38,208 nt of DNA from Flavobacteriaceae bacterium. GTDB lineage: Bacteria; Bacteroidota; Bacteroidia; Flavobacteriales; Flavobacteriaceae. The stretch lies in contig PKDQ01000002.1 of NCBI GenBank assembly GCA_002862645.1, positions 1 through 38,208 on the forward strand. The letters run 5' to 3'. The position numbers and the translations under genes are program-made. Positions 32,513 through 38,208 of the stretch are shown here, piece after piece. The notes under the pieces were generated by a model that did no database searches, had not been told where the DNA came from, and worked only from the letters and a program-made list of their open reading frames with translations. Numbering within the stretch: the stretch's first letter is position 1; each line of letters begins with the position of its first letter.

Positions 32513-35251
32513 ATGGTGAATTCTTTTTTAGCAAACGTTGTACAAACGCTAAAAACACAACAACCCGATTGGAAAAACATGTGTTTCGTTTTGCCAAACC
32601 GGAGGGCACAACTCTTTCTTCAAAAAGAACTCACAGCAGCTCTTGAAGGCCCTCTTATTCTTCCACAGTCCTTTAGTATAGATGATTTTGTGGTGGCCAT
32701 AAGTACGCTAAAACCCGCCACGGATCTAGAGCAGCAACAGGCGCTTTATCAGAGTTACTGCACATCAATTGATAAAAAGGACACCCCCAACAGCTTTGAA
32801 ACCTTTTTAGGATGGTCTACCCCTTTGCTAAAAGACCTAAACACCATAGATCAATACTTGGTGGACCGGAAGGGTTTTTTCTCATATATGTCATCTTTAC
32901 ACGAAATTAGGGCATGGGGGCAAGCACAAGACAAAATAATTCAAGATTATAGGGCATTTTGGAAATGTCTTCCAGACATTTATTACGAATTTATGTATCG
33001 CCTTGAAGAAAGTGGACAAACAACGCCTGGGATGTGCTATCGCATGTCAACAGAACTCTTGGAAACCTTTCAACAACACAACTCAAAAACTCAATTTGTG
33101 TTTTGTGGGTTCAATGCTTTAAGCCCAAGTGAAATTTTTATAGTTCGCGAGCTACTTACACAAGGGCGCGCACAGGTTTTTTGGGATATTGACAAGCGGA
33201 TCCTTGATGACGAATTACATCAAGCAGGGCGTTTTATTCGTGGCTATATTTCAAGCTGGCCAGAGTATAAACAACAGCCTTTTGATCAAGCTCACACGCT
33301 TTTTCATGCACCTAAAAACATAGCGGTAATAGAAGTACAGCAACAGGTGGGGCAGGCCAAAGAAATAGGAGCCATATTGGCTAAGATGGATGAACAGCAG
33401 GACTGGTCTAAAACAGCAGTTGTCCTCGCTGACGAGTCTTTACTTATGCCGTTGCTATATGCCCTTCCTTCATCAAATGAAAAACTGAATATTACCATGG
33501 GGTTTCCTCTTGACCAGCACCCTACAGCCATATTTGTAAATGCGCTTTTAAAAATGGCACTTCGTCAAACAGCTAAAGGCTTTTATTTTGCAGATGTGGA
33601 AAGTGTTCTTTCTATGCCAGAAACCAAGGCCCTATTTACATCTTCAGCGGCAAGTTTAGACGCCGTATTGGAACAGGCAAAAAAAGACCATCGGGGATAT
33701 GTAGATACTGCCTTTATAAAAGCCATAGTTCCCAAGGCTGCTCACGCAAGAATTGATACATTATTTAGATTAAACGGAACAGCAGACCAATGGGTAGCCG
33801 ACATGTTAGAAGTATTGCCGTTGTTTTATGACGTTCAACAAAGTCAAGCGATAAAACAAGCATACAGTCTAGCCGTAGAGAAGTTAATGGTGTTATTGAG
33901 TCAAATTAAAGAATCAGTAGCAACGTTAAATCAAGTATTTTCCTTTTCCTTACTCCGCAATCTGTACAGCCAATTGAGTGCTGGACAAAAATTAAATTTC
34001 GTTGGCGCACCATTAGAAGGGTTACAAATATTGGGCGTTTTGGAAACAAGAGCAATTGATTTTGAAAACGTATTGATGGCAGGTGTTAATGAGGGCCTGC
34101 TGCCGGGACAAAGCGAACAGCCTTCCTGGATTCCTTATGAAGTTAAAAAGGCATTTGGATTGCCTACGCAAGATGAGCAGGATGCCATTTTTACCTATCA
34201 TTTTTATCGCCTTATGTATCGCGCTTCAAATGTCAAGCTGTTTTATAACGGTACTACAGATGGTATCCAAGTCGGCGAGCGCAGTAGGTTTATAAGACAA
34301 TGGGCATTTGATTGTCCAGAAGCGCATAACTGGCAAGAGCACACTCAAGAAGTGCCTTTCGTTCCTCCACCAAGCAGCCATAAAAGTGTTCCAAAAACAG
34401 CTGCAGTGATGGAAAAGCTAGCGGAGCTTGCCAAGGTTGGCTTTTCACCTTCGGGATTAAATGTATTCGTAAAAGACGGATATGCTTTTTACAAGCGCTA
34501 TTTGTTGGGACTACGAGAAGAAGACGAGCTTGAAACTTTTTTTTCGCATAAAACCTACGGCACACTAATTCACAACGCTTTGGAAGGTCTTTATACGCCT
34601 CATGTGGGCAAGCAACTCACCCAAGCGGATTGCAAGGAAATGATTGACCGTGTGGACCGTGTTGTTGATGAGATGGTTAAACGCGAACACCCTCAAAAGA
34701 TATCAGGAAAGAATGTGCTTGCCTTAGCCGCCATAAAACGAAATATTCAAAACTTGATTACTCAAGAGCAGGGAGATATTCAGGCGGGGGATGAAATTGA
34801 AATTATAGCCTTGGAGCAAAAACTAGCCATGACGCTAACGGTCGCGGGGATTGACGCCCCCGTTACGTTTAAAGGAACGGTTGATCGGGTGGATAGGCAC
34901 AATGGAAACGTTCGTGTTTTGGACTATAAAACAGGGCAGACACAAGATTTAGGCATTATGGATTGGACGGATTTGGCTTATGACTCGGAACGCGGCCAGG
35001 CTCGTCAGTTGCTTTTGTATGCGATGCTTTGGAACACGCATAACCCGGATAATCCAGCCGCACAAGCGGGCATAATCGCCCTTAAGCAGTATAAAAAAGG
35101 CGTGCTTTATGTAGGAGAAAAGGCATCGCCCCGAGGTAAGGTATTGCCAACACTTGAGGCTTCACATATGCAGAAAGCAGCGGTTGTTTTTGATCAACTC
35201 GTGCAAGCCCTTTTTGATTCTAATATTCCTTTTTCAGCGCCAGAGGGATAG
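32513..35251 (+). CDS. addB: AddB-like PD-(D/E)XK nuclease
   Basis: Probable second subunit of an AddAB-type recombination helicase-nuclease. It has 912 residues. The N-terminal ~600 are an inactivated helicase-like fold, with NRRAQLFLQKEL near the start and no Walker A motif. The C-terminal nuclease has FSPSGLNVFVKDGYAFYKRYLLG, HKTYGTLIHNALEGLY, D791 in GTVDRVD, D804 and K806 in VLDYKTGQ, and ARQLLLYAML. The iron-sulfur cysteines of Firmicutes AddB are not seen: the CPxxFY segment reads KDGYAFY. It starts right after the ompA-type terminator and I see no clear -7 box for it, so it may rely on partial read-through. Confidence 0.85.
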   Translation: MVNSFLANVVQTLKTQQPDWKNMCFVLPNRRAQLFLQKELTAALEGPLILPQSFSIDDFVVAISTLKPATDLEQQQALYQSYCTSIDKKDTPNSFETFLGWSTPLLKDLNTIDQYLVDRKGFFSYMSSLHEIRAWGQAQDKIIQDYRAFWKCLPDIYYEFMYRLEESGQTTPGMCYRMSTELLETFQQHNSKTQFVFCGFNALSPSEIFIVRELLTQGRAQVFWDIDKRILDDELHQAGRFIRGYISSWPEYKQQPFDQAHTLFHAPKNIAVIEVQQQVGQAKEIGAILAKMDEQQDWSKTAVVLADESLLMPLLYALPSSNEKLNITMGFPLDQHPTAIFVNALLKMALRQTAKGFYFADVESVLSMPETKALFTSSAASLDAVLEQAKKDHRGYVDTAFIKAIVPKAAHARIDTLFRLNGTADQWVADMLEVLPLFYDVQQSQAIKQAYSLAVEKLMVLLSQIKESVATLNQVFSFSLLRNLYSQLSAGQKLNFVGAPLEGLQILGVLETRAIDFENVLMAGVNEGLLPGQSEQPSWIPYEVKKAFGLPTQDEQDAIFTYHFYRLMYRASNVKLFYNGTTDGIQVGERSRFIRQWAFDCPEAHNWQEHTQEVPFVPPPSSHKSVPKTAAVMEKLAELAKVGFSPSGLNVFVKDGYAFYKRYLLGLREEDELETFFSHKTYGTLIHNALEGLYTPHVGKQLTQADCKEMIDRVDRVVDEMVKREHPQKISGKNVLALAAIKRNIQNLITQEQGDIQAGDEIEIIALEQKLAMTLTVAGIDAPVTFKGTVDRVDRHNGNVRVLDYKTGQTQDLGIMDWTDLAYDSERGQARQLLLYAMLWNTHNPDNPAAQAGIIALKQYKKGVLYVGEKASPRGKVLPTLEASHMQKAAVVFDQLVQALFDSNIPFSAPEG

Positions 35252-35328
35252 GATTTCCAACGGTTTAGGTTTATTTAAGAGTACAGAAAAATGTTTTACA
35301 ACAGATGATGAACTGATAAATTATTGTG

Positions 35329-35336
35329 TATTTTTG
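35329..35336 (+). promoter_or_regulatory. -7 box for the CAT tRNA
   Basis: TATTTTTG is a perfect TAnnTTTG match ending 7 bases before the mature tRNA 5' end. Confidence 0.5.
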
Positions 35337-35343
35337 CCCATCG

Positions 35344-35420
35344 GGTCCTATAGCTCAGTTGGTTAGAGTAGCTGACTCATAATCAGTTGGTCCCTGGTTC
35401 GAGCCCAGGTGGGACCACCA
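35344..35420 (+). tRNA. tRNA with CAT anticodon, probably tRNA-Ile2
   Basis: A 77-base cloverleaf with encoded CCA. The acceptor is GGTCCTA paired with TGGGACC (one T-G wobble), the D-arm GCTC pairs with GAGT, the anticodon loop is CTCATAA, the T-arm CCTGG pairs with CCAGG, and the discriminator is A. The anticodon stem lacks the three G-C pairs of initiator tRNA. C4-G69 and C5-G68 in the acceptor match known recognition elements of lysidine synthetase TilS in E. coli, and the variable loop TGGTC resembles E. coli tRNA-Ile2. I therefore lean to tRNA-Ile2 (lysidine-modified) rather than elongator tRNA-Met, which an anticodon-only reading would give. Confidence 0.9.
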
Positions 35421-35425
35421 ACACG

Positions 35426-35455
35426 CCCCTTCTTTACGGAGGGGGTTTTCTTTTA
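35426..35455 (+). terminator. Terminator after the CAT tRNA
   Basis: CCCCTTC, loop TTTAC, GGAGGGG (one G-T wobble), followed by the T-rich GTTTTCTTTT. It begins 5 bases after the encoded CCA, so the tRNA is a single-gene unit. Confidence 0.75.
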
Positions 35456-35541
35456 GTAGTTACGACATAAAGTTAGCTAAAATTAGGCAGTCATTTGGCA
35501 GCCGACCTAGAGGATCGCGATAAGATATACCCATCCCCACT

Positions 35542-35555
35542 ACAAGGAAACGCAG
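35542..35555. repeat. 14-base direct repeat, copy 1
   Basis: ACAAGGAAACGCAG on the plus strand. On the minus strand it reads CTGCGTTTCCTTGT and directly follows the CTCG-loop-CGAG hairpin. Confidence 0.8.
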
Positions 35556-35648
35556 CTCGATAGGGGCGAGTTTTTAAATATTAGGATACTAACGCTACTA
35601 TATCGAAGTCTCTATAATGGCGTTTGGTATGATATAGGAACCTTCTAA

Positions 35649-35662
35649 ACAAGGAAACGCAG
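35649..35662. repeat. 14-base direct repeat, copy 2
   Basis: Exact second copy of ACAAGGAAACGCAG, 107 bases to the right of copy 1. On the minus strand it also follows a hairpin (GTAAC...GTTAC). The flanks of the two copies are unrelated, so this is not a simple larger duplication. Confidence 0.8.
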
Positions 35663-35710
35663 TAACAGCGCTACGCCCAACCCCCGTTACGCTATATCCC
35701 ACTAGCCCAC

Positions 35711-35741
35711 CAAAGTTACAAGGTTAATAGCCCGATATCAA
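35711..35741 (-). promoter_or_regulatory. Full flavobacterial promoter pointing left into the gene-free region
   Basis: On the minus strand TTG (35741-35739), 20 bases, then TAACTTTG (35718-35711): a complete -33/-7 pair with near-ideal spacing. No protein gene lies downstream of it before the tRNA, so any transcript would be non-coding and would cover both 14-base motif copies. Confidence 0.55.
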
Positions 35742-35844
35742 GAGAAAGTATTTAACAAAGACGCGTATTTATCAACCCCGAGTAGGGCATTTCTGACCGT
35801 TTATTTTTTCATACGTTATATGTTAAAGTAACGATTTATAGCGT

Positions 35845-36102
35845 ATGGGATTTACAAGCGAAACAGCGACAGAAGCTGGAAGGATAAGCAAACGAGGAAA
35901 GGCCAAACACTCTAGTGAACTAAGAGCAAAATTAAGCGAGCTTACAGACGAACTTATAGACACTATAGACATAGAAAGTTTAAGTCAGTCAGAGCGTATT
36001 GCATTACTGCGTATACTAACGTCATATACAATACCAAAAGTAAAGCACGAGCAAGTCGATGAAAACTACCCACAACAATTCGAGGTGCATATAATAAGAT
36101 AA
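35845..36102 (+). CDS. Small phage-type hypothetical protein
   Basis: An 85-residue protein. The opening GFTSETATEAGRISKRGKAKHS followed by an amphipathic helical stretch (ELRAKLSELTDELIDTIDIESLSQSERIALLRILTSYTIPKVKHEQ) is a pattern I associate with small proteins of Flavobacteriia phages, often close to terminase genes. The basic N-terminus and acidic helical middle would suit a DNA-packaging or small-terminase-like role, but no terminase large subunit is in the window and no function is claimed. The ATG start is at 35845, with no good -7 box before it. The FISUMP gene begins 14 bases after its stop codon. Confidence 0.6.
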   Translation: MGFTSETATEAGRISKRGKAKHSSELRAKLSELTDELIDTIDIESLSQSERIALLRILTSYTIPKVKHEQVDENYPQQFEVHIIR

Positions 36103-36105
36103 TAT

Positions 36106-36113
36106 TATATTTG
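36106..36113 (+). promoter_or_regulatory. -7 box for the FISUMP gene
   Basis: TATATTTG, a perfect TAnnTTTG match 3 bases before the ATG at 36117. It contains the in-frame TTG at 36111, which is therefore unlikely to be the start codon. The mRNA would be leaderless. Confidence 0.55.
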
Positions 36114-36116
36114 AAT

Positions 36117-36845
36117 ATGAGAATTCTATTATATCTACTATTAGCTCCCCTATTTGTTTTTGCTCAAGGAGAGCAGCGCTATGCTGATGGCTCTGCATCA
36201 GACCAAGACGGAAACTCCTTTGAATGGATTAACTATGGCATACAAGTCTGGACGGTAGAGAACTCAGAAATGGTAACATATAGAGACGGCACTCCGATTC
36301 CAGAAGTTACAGATACCACCGAGTGGGGAAACCTCACCACAGGTGCTTGGTGTTACTATAACAATGATTCGTCTAAGGGCAAACTATATAACTGGTATGC
36401 CGTAATGGGTATCCACGATACAGACCCAAATACTCCTAATAAAGAATTTGCACCAGAGGGTTGGCACGTACCCACTGATACCGAGTGGACAATACTTGAA
36501 AACTATCTCATAGCTAATGGCTATAATTATGACGACACCACCACAGGAAACAAAATAGCAAAATCAATGGCATCTACCACAGGGTGGGACGCCTCAACAA
36601 CCGCAGGAGCAGTAGGCAACGACCAGAGTTTAAACAACAGCAGCGGCTTCAACACTTTCCCTGAGGGTCTCAGGAGCAGTAATGGCGTCTTCAAATATAG
36701 TGGGAGCAATGCTTATATTTGGAGTTCCACAGAGAGAGATTCAAATAACGTATGGCGCCGCTACCTGTACTCTGATTACAATTACCTCTACAGAAATGAA
36801 AACAACAAGCAGAACGGCTTTTCAGTGCGTTTTGTTAGGGATTAA
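36117..36845 (+). CDS. Secreted FISUMP-domain protein with possible hypervariable C-terminus
   Basis: A 242-residue exported protein: signal peptide MRILLYLLLAPLFVFAQG, then a single Fibrobacter-succinogenes-major-paralogous (FISUMP) domain. Family marks are GNSFEWINYGIQVWTVEN, GKLYNWYAVMG, APEGWHVPTDTEWTILENYL, SGFNTFPEGLRSSNG and the terminal IWSSTE...GFSVRFVRD. FISUMP domains resemble the C-type-lectin/FGE fold used for ligand display. Near the end, twelve codons (36756-36791) encode RRYLYSDYNYLY and eleven end in C or T. This is what adenine mutagenesis of AAC/AAT template codons would leave, so it may be a retroelement target. No lipobox cysteine is seen. It has its own promoter inside an otherwise phage-like segment. 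Confidence 0.8.
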   Translation: MRILLYLLLAPLFVFAQGEQRYADGSASDQDGNSFEWINYGIQVWTVENSEMVTYRDGTPIPEVTDTTEWGNLTTGAWCYYNNDSSKGKLYNWYAVMGIHDTDPNTPNKEFAPEGWHVPTDTEWTILENYLIANGYNYDDTTTGNKIAKSMASTTGWDASTTAGAVGNDQSLNNSSGFNTFPEGLRSSNGVFKYSGSNAYIWSSTERDSNNVWRRYLYSDYNYLYRNENNKQNGFSVRFVRD

Positions 36846-36931
36846 AAAATCTAAACTTCTAGGATGAGTTGTCTTGAGTATCCTCGTCTTTTAAACCATA
36901 GGCATAACTTCCTCTTTAAGTTCTGCTACTT

Positions 36932-38208
36932 CTAATCCATTGCAGCAACCAATCTTTCTAATCTATCCAATCTTTTCTCTTGGGTTTTTAGTCTGTCAAT
37001 TTCTGCTTGTTGCTCTTTAAGTGCATTAATTAGAACAGGAACAAGCCCTTGATAGTTTACTGATTTAACACCATTACCTTCTGAAACAAGTTCAGGAAAC
37101 ACTTTCTCTATGTCTTGTGCTAGAACACCTATTTTTTGTTTCTTATTCTCATCCTTTTTCATAGTGTATGTCTTACCATCTATTTGTAATAGTTTGGCAA
37201 GAGTACTCCCAAGTGAAATGATATTAGCTTTTAGTCTTGCATCAGATTTAATACTTAAATCTCCACTTACTTCTAAGTCATTTCCTATTTCTACTTTTCC
37301 TGCAAATGATTGTAATTTTATATTATCATATGCATCAATATTCACACCACCAGCAATTGCATTCAATGCTATTGCGTTAGAGCTAGCACCTTGTGAATTG
37401 GTTACTGTGATTGTTTCATTTGTACCAAAATTAGTTCTTAAAGATATTGCACTCGCAGATGACACCACTACATCGCCATTTACTGTTAAGTCGTTACTAA
37501 CTGTAGTGTCTCCATTAAACATTACTTTAAAAGCATCAGATGTTGCATCAGAAGCAGTCCCGTTTCCAATTACAAAAGCGGGAGCGGATGCAGAAAATGA
37601 ATCTGCACTTGTTGCTGAAGAACCTGAAGAATTGTATTGTCCAATTACTGTTGAGCCATAATCACTTGCTGTTGTGTACGAACCCATAGCAGTAGAACCA
37701 AGTCCACTTGCTGTTGTGTAAAAACCCATAGCAGTAGAATCATAATTACTTGCTTCTGTTCCTGAACCAATAGCTGTAGAATACACTCCACTTGCTATTG
37801 TTCTTCTTCCCATAGCAGTAGAACCAAGTCCACTTGCTGTTGTTTCATAACCCATAGCTGTTGAATTATCTCCACTTGCTGTTGTCCCACCTCCCATAGC
37901 TGTAGAATTATCTCCACTTGCTTCTGTTAAAGAACCTGTAGCTGTAGAATAATCTCCACTTGCTGTATTGGTTTCTGATTGTATACCGTTACCACTTGTA
38001 TCATTAAGACTAAATGGAGAACTTACAGAAAGATTAGTAAGCTGTGAACCGTCTCCTATAAATGATGTTGCTGTAACAGAACCTGCAATGTTTGTAGTAC
38101 CATCAAATAGTACAGTTAGTGCATCGCTTTTGTTGTTTGCATCTGCTCCATTTCCTATTACAAAGGCTGTGTTGTCTAAATTAAAATCTGTAGCGCTGTT
38201 AGTAACAG
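36932..38208 (-). CDS. Phage-type tail fibre with S74 chaperone domain, N-terminus cut off by window edge
   Basis: The frame is open to base 38208, so 425 C-terminal residues are visible. Reading N to C: VIGNGADANNKSDALTVLFDG and GSVTATSFIGDGSQLTNL, typical of fibre shafts; eight 14-residue head repeats of the form TASGxxSTAMGxxT (YadA/Hep_Hag-like); a second FVIGNGTASDATSDAFKVMFNGDTT block; NDLTVNGDVVVSS and NDLEVSGDLSIKS collagen-like shaft segments; and the S74 intramolecular chaperone from SDARLKANI (37247) to the end, with IGVLAQDIEKVFPELV and a coiled coil (LKEQQAEIDRLKTQEKRLDRLERL). S74 domains trimerise the fibre and cut themselves off at the Ser-Asp site. It is convergent with the FISUMP gene. 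Confidence 0.88.
   Translation of the reverse strand, partial: VTNSATDFNLDNTAFVIGNGADANNKSDALTVLFDGTTNIAGSVTATSFIGDGSQLTNLSVSSPFSLNDTSGNGIQSETNTASGDYSTATGSLTEASGDNSTAMGGGTTASGDNSTAMGYETTASGLGSTAMGRRTIASGVYSTAIGSGTEASNYDSTAMGFYTTASGLGSTAMGSYTTASDYGSTVIGQYNSSGSSATSADSFSASAPAFVIGNGTASDATSDAFKVMFNGDTTVSNDLTVNGDVVVSSASAISLRTNFGTNETITVTNSQGASSNAIALNAIAGGVNIDAYDNIKLQSFAGKVEIGNDLEVSGDLSIKSDARLKANIISLGSTLAKLLQIDGKTYTMKKDENKKQKIGVLAQDIEKVFPELVSEGNGVKSVNYQGLVPVLINALKEQQAEIDRLKTQEKRLDRLERLVAAMD
37631..37966 (-). repeat. Eight 42-base coding repeats
   Basis: Eight consecutive units of 14 codons encode T-A-S-G-x-x-S-T-A-M-G-x-x-T. Residues 5-6 and 12-13 of each unit vary (DY, DN, LG, VY, YD, YG; SL, GG, YE, RR, SG, FY, SY, QY) while the others are nearly fixed. 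The pattern is that of trimeric head repeats with variable surface positions. Confidence 0.85.

Larger units (their letters stand above)
35456..35844. other. Gene-free structured region downstream of the tRNA
   Basis: About 390 bases with no credible ORF on either strand. It contains two copies of a 14-base motif, a minus-strand promoter and several short hairpins: GTAAC/GTTAC around 35662-35693, AACGC/GCGTT (35591-35624), and CTCG/CGAG just right of the left motif. It is less AT-rich and more hairpin-rich than the other large spacer at 5124-5522. It marks the change from core genes to phage-type genes. Confidence 0.6.

Noticed and set aside
35426-35455. Tandem pairing after the tRNA considered as an attachment site
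   Set aside because: It is a hairpin plus T-run, so a terminator; no copy of the tRNA 3' end was found elsewhere in the window.
37110-37661. 183-residue plus-strand ORF
   Set aside because: Antisense to the tail-fibre gene; no motif, no start signal, and the minus frame has clear S74 and fibre features.

Overview
The window looks like chromosomal DNA of a member of the Flavobacteriaceae (Bacteroidota). The evidence is the gene order fabF-acpP // purN-rnhA-pfkB-purF, an IPExxxVDY-like gene between rnc and pyk, GIN-domain (DUF2807) and MauE/DoxX-redox proteins, an OmpA protein with thrombospondin type 3 repeats, an AddAB-like pair, and many copies of the flavobacterial -7 promoter box TAnnTTTG. 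Strong Shine-Dalgarno sequences are not apparent.

Layout. 1-5109: glnS (3' end cut by the window edge), divergent folB, tRNA-Cys, then a leftward rnr - GIN-domain gene - lysE-type exporter group. 5110-5522: a very AT-rich gene-free spacer with a near-palindrome. 5523-12448: rpiB-elaA rightward, meeting a dense leftward block of usp, sulP, metallo-beta-lactamase-fold hydrolase, M1 peptidase and rnpA. 12546-17838: lepA leftward, a MauE/DoxX-thioredoxin protein and dusB rightward, then rbfA and an FtsX-like permease leftward. 17883-23132: dinB rightward; acpP-fabF-rnc-IPExxxVDY-pyk leftward. 23270-27153: purN-rnhA-pfkB-purF rightward. 27338-35251: sodA leftward, then addA-ompA-addB rightward. 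All of this is core-genome housekeeping: translation, RNA processing, fatty acid synthesis, purine synthesis, DNA repair.

35344-38208 differs. A CAT-anticodon tRNA, probably tRNA-Ile2, is followed by its terminator. Then come 424 bases without a gene that hold a duplicated 14-base motif, several hairpins and a well-spaced promoter on the minus strand. After these are a small phage-type protein, a secreted FISUMP-domain protein whose C-terminus resembles a diversity-generating-retroelement variable region, and the C-terminal part of a phage-type tail fibre with eight 14-residue repeats and an S74 self-cleaving chaperone. I read this as the left edge of a tRNA-anchored prophage or phage-derived element that continues past the window.

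The most interesting leads are the minus-strand structured RNA candidate at 35540-35741, the possible hypervariable region at 36730-36842, and a recurring arrangement in which the -7 box lies only 3-7 bases before the start codon (folB, rnr, rbfA, purF, FISUMP gene). That spacing implies leaderless or near-leaderless mRNAs. Nothing could be searched or computed, so all family assignments rest on reading motifs.
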